64,000 nucleotides of DNA from Agaribacillus aureus (GTDB lineage Bacteria; Bacteroidota; Bacteroidia; Cytophagales; Cyclobacteriaceae), in assembly GCA_030442055.1 (NCBI GenBank), contig JAUJEB010000006.1, positions 248,001 through 312,000 on the forward strand. The letters run 5' to 3'. The position numbers were made by a program, and so were the translations under genes. Below the pieces are notes generated by a model. It saw only the letters and a list, made by a program, of their open reading frames with translations. It had not been told where the DNA came from and searched no databases. Below are positions 28,390-38,414 of this stretch, in pieces (position 1 is the first letter of the stretch; each line of letters starts with the position of its first letter).

Positions 28390-28706
28390 GTGCAGGGGTT
28401 TAATGGATATAAAAGCTATGAATGACGGGAAAGGGAAAGAAAAATACTGGCTTCAGGCTTTTCCTTTCCCATCTCACTTACCTTATATTGCTATGTATTA
28501 GCAAACATGAGCCGGGAAAAAAATAAAAACAAAAGCAATCTATAACCGGCGAAAACAAATCGTTATCATCCCAAATGAGCGATAAAGGTCCGTTGCAGAT
28601 TGAAAACAGGTTTTTACCGACCGGGATTACCGGTAAACAGATTGTTGTGAATGTTTTGGCTGTAATCAGATAACTTTGCTTATCTTATGAGAAGAAGACC
28701 GACAAG
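28390..28706. promoter_or_regulatory. Divergent regulatory region between TonB receptor and LytS/LytTR genes
   Basis: 317 bp with no gene. It contains an inverted repeat TTTACCG/CGGTAAA (28613-28619 and 28631-28637, 11 nt apart) and, to its right, a match to the Bacteroidota -7 element. On the minus side TAnnTTTT (about 28407-28414) is a weaker match that could serve the receptor gene. Confidence 0.5.
28671..28678 (+). promoter_or_regulatory. Bacteroidota-type -7 promoter element for the LytS/LytTR operon
   Basis: TAACTTTG matches the TAnnTTTG consensus of the major Bacteroidota sigma factor exactly and ends 28 nt before the kinase ATG. A TTG-rich stretch lies about 23 nt upstream, where the -33 element is expected. 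Confidence 0.5.
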
Positions 28707-29729
28707 ATGAAAAAAACGCACGAGGTTTTACTACACGTGGCCTTTTGGGTGATTTACGAGTTTTTGCCCAATGGGAGATATATTGTTTTGAGCACGGCAG
28801 AATTTACCAGGTTTGACTACGTGATATTGATGACGCAGGTGGGCCTCAATTTTGCCAATTTTTACCTTTACTACTTTTTGATTTTCCGCAGATTTTTTTT
28901 CTCAGGCAGAAAACTTGCCCTGCTAATTGCCAGTGTGGCCTTCATCATTTTTTGCTTTTACCTAAGGCTAAATGCGTCCCGTTGGGTCTGTTCATGTGCC
29001 TTGGATGAGGTCTTGTTGAAAAAATATACTTCCGAGTGGGTACAATTTATTACGACCGTTTTATACACTGGATTTGCCATGTTGATAAGCCTGACGATTG
29101 GTTGGTTTAAGGATCAGCGTTTGAAAACTGAGCTGATTACCCAGAATCAGGCAAGCGAGCTGGCGTTGTTACGGTCACAAATAAATCCGCATTTTTTATT
29201 CAACACGCTCAACAATATCTATTCACTGGTATACCAACAATCCAAAAATGCCTCGCAGGCCGTCATGCGGCTTTCTGAAATAATGCGTTATATGCTCAAG
29301 GAATCCAACAGTTCGAAAGTACCTTTGCAGCGCGAGATTGATTACTTGAAGAGCTTTATCGAGCTGCAGCAGCTGCGGATTAAGGAGGAGAATTTTGTGG
29401 CTTTAAAGGTCATCGGGGAAAGTGAGGACAAAGAGATAGCGCCCATGTTGTTAATCCCCTTTGTAGAGAATGCTTTTAAATATCGCAATAAAAATGTAGA
29501 TTCTCCTGGCATTATTGTGACTTTGCAGATAACAGACAACGTGCTGATGTTGGAGGTTATCAATGATTACAAAAAAGATAAGATCGAAACCAGCGAGGCT
29601 TCGAACAGTATTGGACTCAAAAATGTCAAAAGAAGGCTTGAACTACTGTATAAAGACAGGTACGAACTTTCTATAGTAGATAAAGAAGAGGAAAGCAAAT
29701 TCCATATTAAACTGTCCCTCGAACTGTAA
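28707..29729 (+). CDS. LytS/YehU-type sensor histidine kinase
   Basis: A 340-residue kinase with four hydrophobic segments in the first 135 residues, then a His-kinase domain of the LytS family. The phosphoacceptor is His162 in N-P-H-F-L-F-N-T-L-N-N-I, followed by I-P-P-type ATP-binding blocks (L-I-P-F-V-E-N-A-F-K-Y and S-I-G-L-K-N-V-K-R-R-L). There is no extracytoplasmic sensor domain, so it probably senses within the membrane. It is followed 1 bp later by its LytTR response regulator and is preceded by a consensus promoter. Likely targets include the divergent TonB receptor and perhaps the permease cluster, by position only. Confidence 0.93.
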   Translation: MKKTHEVLLHVAFWVIYEFLPNGRYIVLSTAEFTRFDYVILMTQVGLNFANFYLYYFLIFRRFFFSGRKLALLIASVAFIIFCFYLRLNASRWVCSCALDEVLLKKYTSEWVQFITTVLYTGFAMLISLTIGWFKDQRLKTELITQNQASELALLRSQINPHFLFNTLNNIYSLVYQQSKNASQAVMRLSEIMRYMLKESNSSKVPLQREIDYLKSFIELQQLRIKEENFVALKVIGESEDKEIAPMLLIPFVENAFKYRNKNVDSPGIIVTLQITDNVLMLEVINDYKKDKIETSEASNSIGLKNVKRRLELLYKDRYELSIVDKEEESKFHIKLSLEL

Positions 29730-29730
29730 T

Positions 29731-30465
29731 ATGATTATTAATTGCATTGCTATCGACGATGAACCCCTGGCGCTGGATATTCTCTCTGCGTACGTAGCAA
29801 AAATTTCCTTTTTAAAATTACAGGCCACCTTTGACAATGCGTTGCAAACACTGGAATATTTGAAGAGCAATGAGGTTGATTTGATTTTTCTGGATATAGA
29901 AATGGATGACCTGACGGGTATTCAATTTCTGAAAGTACTGAAAAACAGACCCCATATAATTTTCACCACTGCCTATGAAAACTACGCTTTGCAAGGTTTT
30001 GAGCTCGATGCTATTGACTATTTGTTAAAACCCATTTCGTTTGAGCGGTTTGTGGTAGCGGCCCGAAAGGTATATGAGAAGATGGCCATTCGTGAAGCCG
30101 GCAAGCCGGCGAATGATACCGATATTATTCAAAACACAAGAGAAGGGTACATTTTCATTAAAACCGGGTTTCAATTGCAAAAGGTAAATCTGGCTGACAT
30201 TCAATATATTGAAGGGCAGGGCGATTATCTTAAAATTGTCACGGTGAATGAAAAAATCATGACGCTGCAAAATTTTAAAAACTTAAAAAAAGCTTTGCCT
30301 TTAGATGAGTTTGTCAGGGTTCACAAATCATACCTGGTATCTCTTGCGCACATACAGTGCATCGAAAAGAACCGGATAAAAATCGGAGATGCCATTATTC
30401 CTATCAGTGAAACCTACGGGAAACATTTTTTCCATTTGTTGCAGGATAAGAATTTGCTGCCTTAG
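29731..30465 (+). CDS. LytTR-family response regulator
   Basis: A 244-residue regulator. The receiver domain has Asp9/Asp10, the phosphorylation site Asp55 in F-L-D-I-E-M, and the conserved T and K (F-T-T-A-Y-E and L-L-K-P-I). The C-terminal LytTR DNA-binding domain has Y-I-E-G-Q-G-D-Y-L-K-I and F-V-R-V-H-K-S-Y-L-V. It is encoded 1 bp after its kinase and ends convergent with the permease array. LytTR proteins bind pairs of direct repeats; none is obvious here. Confidence 0.95.
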   Translation: MIINCIAIDDEPLALDILSAYVAKISFLKLQATFDNALQTLEYLKSNEVDLIFLDIEMDDLTGIQFLKVLKNRPHIIFTTAYENYALQGFELDAIDYLLKPISFERFVVAARKVYEKMAIREAGKPANDTDIIQNTREGYIFIKTGFQLQKVNLADIQYIEGQGDYLKIVTVNEKIMTLQNFKNLKKALPLDEFVRVHKSYLVSLAHIQCIEKNRIKIGDAIIPISETYGKHFFHLLQDKNLLP

Positions 30466-30547
30466 AGGCTGGGCGTATGGGTCTTCATCCTTTCGTGAAA
30501 CACGCTAGCAATGCTATCCAATTTATTGGGTAATGTGTCAGGCGACC

Positions 30548-33130
30548 CTAATTTTCTTGTAAACTTTTTACCGGATTTATTGTGGCAGCCTTTATAGATT
30601 GAAAACTTACGGTCAACAATGCTATAACCATAGCAAAAAGCCCCGCCAAACCAAACATCCACCATTGAATTGCAATGTTGTAACTAAAGCTTTGCAGCCA
30701 TTGGCCCATAAAATACCTTGCAAACGGGATGGCAATTATTATTGCCATCAAGACCGGCTTTATAAAATCTTTAGACAACATAACAAGGATATTGCCAACC
30801 GATGCTCCCAGTATTTTTCGGATACCAATTTCTTTGCTGCGCCTTTCGGCGGCATATACGGCCAGTGCTAGCAGCCCTAAACAAGAAATCAAAACCGCCA
30901 ACGCGCCAAAATAATTAATAAGCCTGTTAGTTATGGCTTCATTTTTATGAAGCTTTTCATAATCATCATCTAAAAAGTGATACTCATAGGGATAATTTGG
31001 ATTAAACTTGTGGGTAAGCTTTTTCAAATCCTTGATGGCTTCATTGACCTTACCTTGCCGGGCCTTTATCAAAAGATTATTTTGCGTAAAACCTGGCCCA
31101 AGACACAAAATAAGCGGCGAAATAGGCATGTGGAGCGATTGTATATGAAAATCTTTCATGACACCAATAACCGTCCCTTCCCCATTTACGGAGGTAATCA
31201 TCTGTCCCACAGGATCTTCCATTCCCAAAAGTTTTGCGGCCGATTCGTTAAGCAAATATGCTTTGGTATCTGATGAAAAGTCTTTTGAAAAATCCCTGCC
31301 GCTCGCTAATGCTATATTCATTGTTTTCAAAAAATCATGGCCAATGCGCATGAATGAATATTCAACAGACAAATCCGGATCCTTGCCGGCCCAGGACAGG
31401 TTTGTGGAGGAAGATTGAATATTTACTGGTAACAGACTGCTGGTTGTGGTTGCAAGTATGGCTGAAGATTGCAAAGCTTCTTCCCTTACGGCTTCAATTT
31501 TTGCTTTTAAATCTCCTTCCAAAGGGACATACAAAACCTCTTCACGGTCCAGACCTGTTTGCTTGCTATGGACATAATTCATTTGTTTTGTGATAACAAT
31601 AATGCCGATGATAAGGAAAATTGACAAGCTAAACTGAAATATGACCAGTGCCTTACGAAGAAAATTTGTGCTGAATGAATTTTTTAAATTGTTATTTATT
31701 ATCCTGGAAGGTTTCAAGGTAGAAATATAAAATGAGGGGTAGCTGCCAGATAAAATATTTGTGATAATGAAAAGGCCTAGTAGGCTAAGCAAAACAGATG
31801 GATCTGAAAAATCAAACCTGATCTGCTTATCAAATATATGATTAAATGTTTGCAGACCTGTATGCACTGCAATTATGGCAATTATAAGCGCCATTAAAGT
31901 TATCAAAACAGACTCACTCAAAAACTGTGTGATAATTGTATTTCTTGGAGCGCCCATTACTTTGCGAAGCCCAACCTCTTTCATTCTGGTTGTTGCGTGA
32001 GCTGTGGCTAAATTGATAAAATTAATGCAGGCAATAGCGAGGATAAAAAAGGCCACAAGCACGAAAATACGCACATAGGTTATGCGCCCTCCAACAGGAA
32101 ATCCATTTTCAAATTTGCCGTAGAGATAAACATCTTTTAAAGGCTGCAGAACAGGAAAGATATCTTCCAGGTTGCTATACCTACCATAAATTCCAATCAT
32201 ATTGATCTCTGCGGTTCTTTTTTTCGCCTGAGACTGGAGCTTTACGTAGGTAGAAAATCCATTATTTCCCCAATTTTGCATCCAGTCAGCTTCAATTTCT
32301 CTAAGATTTACTACCCAATCAAATTGTATGGAGGAATTGGATGGGATATTATCTATTACAGCGCCGACAACATATTCCTTATCATTGTTTAACTTCAATA
32401 AATTACCTAAGGCAGAGCGATCCCCGAATAATGCGGTGGCTAACTTTTGTGAGATAATGATTTGATTTGATCTTATTGCCGACGAAGGATCACCCTCCCT
32501 TGCTGGAAACTCAAACACATTAAAAAGGTCCTCTGTCGCATAAATGCCTTTTTGTTTCAATGATTTTTTGTCCACCGTGATGAGATAGTTGTTTTCCCAG
32601 GATAATTTCGCGGCATATGCCACCTCCGGAATATCATTTTTTAGTGTTTCGGAAAGAGGTCCGGGTGTCAACTTGTTAGTATATATTTTCCCCTCATACT
32701 TGCCGTTGAGGTGCACATAATAAATCTCATTCAAATTCTTGTAAAACTTATTATACCCCATTTCGTCCTGCGCCCAAAACCAAATCATCAGACTGCAAGA
32801 CATACCTAGTGCCAGACCGAAAACACTGACGAAGGAATAGAATTTTTGTTTTTTCAGATTTCTCCAGGCGATTTTGAAATTATATTGGAACATGGCATAA
32901 TGGTTTAAAGTTGTCGGCTTTGATTTTTTAATGGCAAAGGGCCTCAGATAGTTAATTACCTGGCACCAGTAATTTAACCTCGCTGTAAGAAGAGACTTTT
33001 TGTTTAAAACGCTGTAGAACTTTTCATCCAGATCACCCAATACTTCTTCCGCGATATCCTGCCTGAGAAAACTTAGCAGGATCCGCTGTGCCAAACCGGG
33101 AGGTTTAAGTTTCTCTGATCTTTTTACCAT
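30548..33130 (-). CDS. ABC transporter permease, FtsX/MacB-like with permease-prefix domain (paralogue 4)
   Basis: An 860-residue inner-membrane protein. An N-terminal cytoplasmic prefix domain of about 75 residues (L-R-Q-D-I-A-E-E-V-L-G-D-L-D-E-K-F) precedes a MacB-type periplasmic domain flanked by transmembrane helices, then a second FtsX unit whose signature E-R-R-S-K-E-I-G-I-R-K-I-L-G-A lies near the C-terminus. It lacks an ATPase domain, so a separate ATP-binding partner is needed. It is the last of four tandem paralogues and the only one starting with ATG. Such proteins are mechanotransmission-type exporters or stress modules; the cargo is unknown. Confidence 0.9.
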   Translation of the reverse strand: MVKRSEKLKPPGLAQRILLSFLRQDIAEEVLGDLDEKFYSVLNKKSLLTARLNYWCQVINYLRPFAIKKSKPTTLNHYAMFQYNFKIAWRNLKKQKFYSFVSVFGLALGMSCSLMIWFWAQDEMGYNKFYKNLNEIYYVHLNGKYEGKIYTNKLTPGPLSETLKNDIPEVAYAAKLSWENNYLITVDKKSLKQKGIYATEDLFNVFEFPAREGDPSSAIRSNQIIISQKLATALFGDRSALGNLLKLNNDKEYVVGAVIDNIPSNSSIQFDWVVNLREIEADWMQNWGNNGFSTYVKLQSQAKKRTAEINMIGIYGRYSNLEDIFPVLQPLKDVYLYGKFENGFPVGGRITYVRIFVLVAFFILAIACINFINLATAHATTRMKEVGLRKVMGAPRNTIITQFLSESVLITLMALIIAIIAVHTGLQTFNHIFDKQIRFDFSDPSVLLSLLGLFIITNILSGSYPSFYISTLKPSRIINNNLKNSFSTNFLRKALVIFQFSLSIFLIIGIIVITKQMNYVHSKQTGLDREEVLYVPLEGDLKAKIEAVREEALQSSAILATTTSSLLPVNIQSSSTNLSWAGKDPDLSVEYSFMRIGHDFLKTMNIALASGRDFSKDFSSDTKAYLLNESAAKLLGMEDPVGQMITSVNGEGTVIGVMKDFHIQSLHMPISPLILCLGPGFTQNNLLIKARQGKVNEAIKDLKKLTHKFNPNYPYEYHFLDDDYEKLHKNEAITNRLINYFGALAVLISCLGLLALAVYAAERRSKEIGIRKILGASVGNILVMLSKDFIKPVLMAIIIAIPFARYFMGQWLQSFSYNIAIQWWMFGLAGLFAMVIALLTVSFQSIKAATINPVKSLQEN

Positions 33131-33142
33131 TAAATCTTATAT

Positions 33143-35728
33143 TTACTCGTCTTTCAAACATTCCACAGGGTTAGCATTGGCGGCTTTTACTGTTTGAATA
33201 CCTACTGTCAGCCATGTGATCAACAATGCCAGCAGGCCTGCCCCCAGGAAGAACCACCATTCCAGGTCAATGCCAAAGGCGAAGTTACTGAGCCAGCTTC
33301 TGGTAATAAAATAGCTGATAGGTAATGAAATGGTTATCGCTACCAGCACCATTTTTGTGAAGTCTGTTGATAATGACATAATAATTTTGAGGCTCCCGGC
33401 CCCCAGTATTTTGCGTATGCCGATTTCCTTTGATCTTCGTTCCGCCGTAAAGGCGGCTAATCCGAACAGACCCAAACAGGAAATGAGAATGGCTATTACA
33501 GCAAAATATCGGGAAAGAACACTAATCCTTTGCTCGGCGCGGTATTGGTTCTGATAGTCCTGATCCAGAAACTTGAAGTCGAAAACGAAACCGGGGTTAT
33601 ATTTCCGGTAAAACTGCTCCATACGTTCCAGTGTAGGACCTACTTTTCCAGCCTCGATCCTTGCCACGACCTTTTCCAAAAACTGCGGCGGAGATAAGAT
33701 GAAAAACATGGGTCTTATGGGGGTGCGGAGCGATTCGTAATGAAAATCTTTCACAACACCAACAATTTTACATTGAAAACTTCCAAGCTGGATGACGCTT
33801 CCGATCGGATCTTTCAGCCCCATGGTCTTTATACCGGATTCATTAAAAATGACGGCCAGGCTGTCCGAATAATTTCTTGAAAAAGCCCGTCCTTCTGTTA
33901 CTTTCAGATCGAGGAGCTCTATCAATCCATAGTTTGCAGGCCGAAAAGCGAAAGGGATTTTTGTGTCGGGATCCTTACCTTCCCAGCTGATATTGGCGGT
34001 GTTGCCACCTCCCACCATGCTTTGGGCAGCGGCAGAGGCGCTGACGACACCGGGAATTCTTTCCAGTTCGGTGAGAAAGGTATCCAGGTTTTCTTTTATT
34101 TTTCCCTCTATTTCGAAGTGTATAACATTGTCTTTATTATACCCGATGTTTTTTGTTTGAATGAATGCGATTTGCTTGTAAACAACCAATACACACACAA
34201 TGAATATTACCGACAGGGTAAATTGAAATACCACAAGACCTCCCCGGGCCCAAAGTTCACCCACGCTGTTTTGGAGTTTTCCTTTTAGGATCGTAACCGG
34301 TTTGAAGCCGGAGAGATACAGTGCCGGATAACTACCTGCAAGTATTCCTGTAAATAAGGTAATGGTTATGGCAGCTACCGCCAATTCGGCGTTGGGCCTG
34401 AGTACCAGTTGCTTTCCCATAATAAGATTGAATTCCGGCAAAAACATGCTAACCACAGCGATGGCGAGCAACAGGGCAAGAAAGGCGAGAACGATGGACT
34501 CGGTCAAATATTGAATGACCAGTGCCTTCCTCGGTACGCCCATTGCCTTTTTTACACCCACCTCCTTCATTCTTCTGGAAGCTCTGGCAGTCGATAAATT
34601 CATAAAATTAATGCAGGCAATAATTAAAATAAAAATGGCGATGATCGAAAAAAGCCGCACATATTCAATGCGTCCTCCAACCCGTTTGCCGTTTTGGAAA
34701 TTGCCGCGCAAATAATTTTCAGCGTATTTTGTGAGCAGCAAACTGCGGTGGGTATCTTCTGTCTTTGTTTTAATAAATCCGGCAATTTTTTCATTAAATG
34801 CAATAGGATCGGTCCCTTCCTTCAGAACGAGGTAGGTATATGGGCCGGAATTTTTCCATAAAAAAGCCTGAGGCTGCGAGTCTTTCAGCAATTCCACGGA
34901 CAGTACAAAGTCAAATTGTATGGAGGAACTGGCCGGTATGTTTTCAAATATTCCGGAAACTACATATTCCGCCTCCTGCTGATATTCTATGGTCTCGCCA
35001 AGGATGTTATCGACCGTACCAAATAGTTTTACAGCCAAATCTTCAGAAATAACTATTGAATTTTTGTCATTTAAGACCCGATGCTTGTCTCCGTGGATGA
35101 GATTATAGGAAAATATATTAAAGTAGTCCCGGCCCACGTATTGTTTTCCGGCCTTTACGGATTTGTCTTTTACTTTTAATGTTGATTTTTCATGCCAGAA
35201 AGGAGGTGTTGCCACAGCTGCATATGCTACTTCAGGCATTTCCTCGGCCAGCGCTTCGGCCAGGAGCCAGGGCGTGGATCGCGTTGAGCGTGTATTTCCT
35301 GAAAGACCTTGATTTTCTATTACCTGGTACAGCCTGGCATTCTTTTGGTGAAACTTGTCTACGGCCACCTCGTCCGCTACCCATAAATAAATCAGTAGCG
35401 CACAGGCCAATCCTGTAGAAAGTCCTATTAAATTGATCAGGAAGGTACTTTTATATTTTAAAAAGTTTCTATAAGTCAGTTTGAAGTTGTGTTGATACAT
35501 GGTAAAATAATTTGAGTTTGACTTTAAGTGCCTGGTGGCAAAGGGCCGCAGGTAGTTAATGGTTTGATACCAGTAATGGAGTCTGGCTTTGAAAAGTGAT
35601 TTTTCATTTAATACCACCAGGAATTTTTCTTCCAGGTCGCCCAATACTTCTTCCGCGAGGTCATCCCTGAGGAACCAAAGAAGGAAGCGCCTGGCGAGTT
35701 TGGGTGGTATTTGTTTTACGGTCTTCAA
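33143..35728 (-). CDS. ABC transporter permease, FtsX/MacB-like with permease-prefix domain (paralogue 3)
   Basis: An 861-residue paralogue with the same layout: prefix domain (L-R-D-D-L-A-E-E-V-L-G-D-L-E-E-K-F), MacB-like periplasmic domain, and two FtsX blocks (E-V-G-V-K-K-A-M-G-V-P-R-K-A and E-R-R-S-K-E-I-G-I-R-K-I-L-G-A). The only usable start is TTG at 35728, since no ATG lies between the upstream stop codon and the prefix domain. It lies 12 bp after the next paralogue's region. Sequence is much diverged from its neighbours outside the signature motifs, so duplication is old. Confidence 0.9.
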   Translation of the reverse strand: MKTVKQIPPKLARRFLLWFLRDDLAEEVLGDLEEKFLVVLNEKSLFKARLHYWYQTINYLRPFATRHLKSNSNYFTMYQHNFKLTYRNFLKYKSTFLINLIGLSTGLACALLIYLWVADEVAVDKFHQKNARLYQVIENQGLSGNTRSTRSTPWLLAEALAEEMPEVAYAAVATPPFWHEKSTLKVKDKSVKAGKQYVGRDYFNIFSYNLIHGDKHRVLNDKNSIVISEDLAVKLFGTVDNILGETIEYQQEAEYVVSGIFENIPASSSIQFDFVLSVELLKDSQPQAFLWKNSGPYTYLVLKEGTDPIAFNEKIAGFIKTKTEDTHRSLLLTKYAENYLRGNFQNGKRVGGRIEYVRLFSIIAIFILIIACINFMNLSTARASRRMKEVGVKKAMGVPRKALVIQYLTESIVLAFLALLLAIAVVSMFLPEFNLIMGKQLVLRPNAELAVAAITITLFTGILAGSYPALYLSGFKPVTILKGKLQNSVGELWARGGLVVFQFTLSVIFIVCVLVVYKQIAFIQTKNIGYNKDNVIHFEIEGKIKENLDTFLTELERIPGVVSASAAAQSMVGGGNTANISWEGKDPDTKIPFAFRPANYGLIELLDLKVTEGRAFSRNYSDSLAVIFNESGIKTMGLKDPIGSVIQLGSFQCKIVGVVKDFHYESLRTPIRPMFFILSPPQFLEKVVARIEAGKVGPTLERMEQFYRKYNPGFVFDFKFLDQDYQNQYRAEQRISVLSRYFAVIAILISCLGLFGLAAFTAERRSKEIGIRKILGAGSLKIIMSLSTDFTKMVLVAITISLPISYFITRSWLSNFAFGIDLEWWFFLGAGLLALLITWLTVGIQTVKAANANPVECLKDE

Positions 35729-35744
35729 GGTTGCTGTTTTATTT

Positions 35745-38402
35745 TTATTCTGATTTTAGGTTTTCCACGGGATTTGTTAAAGCGGCTTTTACCGATTGGT
35801 AGCTGACCGTCAGGATCGTAATAATTAAAACCAGTATGCCGGCAAACAAAAATATATCCCAGCCGATATCAATCTTGTACACAAAATCTTCAAGCCACTT
35901 AGTCATCATCAACCATCCGACAGGTATGGCAATGATCAGGGAAATAAGCACCAGCTTGACAAAATTGCTGGTAAGCAGCCGGAGGATGTTACCAAAAGAA
36001 GCCCCTAATACAAGACGAACGCTGATTTCTTTGCCCCGTTGCTCTATCATAAAGGTAGAAAGTGCCAACAGCCCCATACACGCAACGATGATGGCTAAAA
36101 TGGCAAAGCTGTTGAAGATGTGTCCCATCCTTTGTACATCGGCATACATCTGGGCAAAATCTTCATCCATAAAAGTGTATCTAATCGGCTGGTTAGGAGA
36201 GAATTCGTCCCAGACAGCGGTGATGGATTGAATGAGATTGGCCATATCGGTGGTATTTACCTTGACGGATATGATGGCGGGGCTGTTACCAATCACCAGG
36301 CAAAGTGGCCTGATATCTTCTTTTAGTGTTTCAAAATGGAAGTCCTGAACCACGCCAACGACCTGCCAGACATCGCCACTGTTGGTAATACGCTGACCCA
36401 GGGGATTTTCAAAGGCGAACGCTTTTGCCATCTTTTCATTGATGATTATGGATTGGGAATCGGTAGCCATGTCAGGATTAAAATCCCTTCCTTCTACAAT
36501 TTGCATTTCCATTGTTTTAATATAATCGTGATCCACACGCCATATTTGTCCATAAACCGGTTTATCTTCCTGCGTTTTTCCCTCTTTCCAGAAGCCATTT
36601 CCATTTCTCTTGGTACTGGCTATGGGTAGATAATCACTTACCGAAACACTTTTTACCTCTGAGAATTTTAAAAGTGTATTCTTAAATGTGGTGACTTTGT
36701 CTCCCAGTGTATTTGCCCCCCGTAACAATAGTACCTGCTCTTTATCAAAACCCAATTTGTTGTTTAGAATAAAGTTCATTTGACGAAAGATGATGGCGGT
36801 ACTTATAATGAGTACTATGGAGGTGGTAAATTGAAAAATCACCAGAACACTGCGCAAATAAGCACTTTTACTTCCGCGACTCACGCCACCTTTAAGCACC
36901 TGCACCGGCTTGAATGCAGAAAGGTAAAAGGATGGATACAAACCTGAAAATATGCCCGTTATCAAAGCGGTCGCAGCCACCGCAGGTATTAGCCACCATG
37001 TCGCCCAGGGGAATTCCAGGGATTTATCAGCTATGGTGTTAAAATAGGGTAATAACGACCAGGCCAGAAGTATGCCTAAGGCAAATGAAAGAAAGCTATA
37101 AAGTACGGATTCGGTCAGAAACTGCCGGATCAGGTTGCCCCGGCTGGAGCCCGCCACTTTTCGGACTCCAACTTCCTTTGCCCTGTTGGCCGATTTGGCG
37201 GTAGAGAGATTCACGAAGTTAATACAGGCGATCAGGAGGATGAAAACCGCAATAGTCCCAAACAACCAGACAAACCGTATGTCTCCGTGAGATAGTTCGT
37301 CATCAATATCTGCTGATTTAAGGTGAATGTCGCTTATTGGCTGTAATTCAAAGCTGATCTTATTAACAATATCACCAGGATCCGCTATACCCGCGGCCTC
37401 TCTGCTAGGCACCATATAATTCTTGACGATGTCTTTGATTTTCATCTCCAGTTGTTTTGGGTCGGTGTCGGGACGCAGTAAAACGTAGGTGGGATAGTTG
37501 CTGGCCCGCCAATAGGTCTGCTCTCCGGGCCAAAATTCAACACCCGACATGGTCATCAAAAAATCATGTTTAAAATGAGAATTGGCTGGAGAATCTTCCA
37601 TAACACCTCCAATGGTATAAGGATTTTCTTCATCATTGTCCAATATGAGTGTTTGGCCTACAGGGTTTTCGTTGGGAAAGTATTTATCAGCCTTTGCTTT
37701 GGACATTACCAGGGATTTGGGTTTAGTGAGCGCAGTGGCTAAATCGCCGTAAACCATGGGTATCTGAAGAATATCCAGCAGTTCCTGATCCACATAAATA
37801 AAATCCTTTTCATAGCTGTTTTGTATGGTTCCTGCCCGTCTAACTTCCTTACTTCCGGCCCCAAAAAGTTCACCGTCACAATACCGTCCTGCTTTTACTA
37901 TTTCCGCATAGTCGTCCTTCAAAGCACCGGCAAACGGAGCCTGGTGGAAAACGTCTTTCTCTATTTCTCCGTCGTCGTTATCAACATAAACGACCCTGTA
38001 GATCCGGTCCTCATTGGCATAGTGCCTGTCGTAACTGAGCTCATCCCGGATAAACAGGGCAATTAACAAACAGGCTGTAATACCCAAGGCCGATCCCACC
38101 ACCTTGATGGAGGAATACATTTTTTGTTTGATCAAGCTTCTCCAACTGATTTTAAGATAGTTTCGAAACATAGCGTAATGATTTGAGTTTGTTGACTTTG
38201 ATTTATTAATAGCAAATGGACGCAGGTAGTTAAATACCTGGTACCAGTAATTGAGTTTGGCCCTGAAAAGAGAGGTTCTTGTTGTTTTGTACAAAAACTG
38301 CTCATCCAGATCGCCCAGCACCTCTTCGGCCAGGTCATCCCTGAGGAACCAAAGAAGAAAGCGCTTGGCGAGTTGAGGCGGTATAGGTTTCTCCGGTTTC
38401 AA
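35745..38402 (-). CDS. ABC transporter permease, FtsX/MacB-like with permease-prefix domain (paralogue 2)
   Basis: An 885-residue member of the array, the longest. It has the prefix domain (F-L-R-D-D-L-A-E-E-V-L-G-D-L-D-E-Q-F), a MacB-type periplasmic domain and FtsX signatures (E-V-G-V-R-K-V-A-G-S-S-R-G-N and E-Q-R-G-K-E-I-S-V-R-L-V-L-G-A). The start is TTG at 38402. It has no ATPase domain. Gap to the upstream paralogue is 12 bp, consistent with one operon. Confidence 0.9.
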   Translation of the reverse strand: MKPEKPIPPQLAKRFLLWFLRDDLAEEVLGDLDEQFLYKTTRTSLFRAKLNYWYQVFNYLRPFAINKSKSTNSNHYAMFRNYLKISWRSLIKQKMYSSIKVVGSALGITACLLIALFIRDELSYDRHYANEDRIYRVVYVDNDDGEIEKDVFHQAPFAGALKDDYAEIVKAGRYCDGELFGAGSKEVRRAGTIQNSYEKDFIYVDQELLDILQIPMVYGDLATALTKPKSLVMSKAKADKYFPNENPVGQTLILDNDEENPYTIGGVMEDSPANSHFKHDFLMTMSGVEFWPGEQTYWRASNYPTYVLLRPDTDPKQLEMKIKDIVKNYMVPSREAAGIADPGDIVNKISFELQPISDIHLKSADIDDELSHGDIRFVWLFGTIAVFILLIACINFVNLSTAKSANRAKEVGVRKVAGSSRGNLIRQFLTESVLYSFLSFALGILLAWSLLPYFNTIADKSLEFPWATWWLIPAVAATALITGIFSGLYPSFYLSAFKPVQVLKGGVSRGSKSAYLRSVLVIFQFTTSIVLIISTAIIFRQMNFILNNKLGFDKEQVLLLRGANTLGDKVTTFKNTLLKFSEVKSVSVSDYLPIASTKRNGNGFWKEGKTQEDKPVYGQIWRVDHDYIKTMEMQIVEGRDFNPDMATDSQSIIINEKMAKAFAFENPLGQRITNSGDVWQVVGVVQDFHFETLKEDIRPLCLVIGNSPAIISVKVNTTDMANLIQSITAVWDEFSPNQPIRYTFMDEDFAQMYADVQRMGHIFNSFAILAIIVACMGLLALSTFMIEQRGKEISVRLVLGASFGNILRLLTSNFVKLVLISLIIAIPVGWLMMTKWLEDFVYKIDIGWDIFLFAGILVLIITILTVSYQSVKAALTNPVENLKSE

Positions 38403-38414
38403 GTGTTGGAGCTT

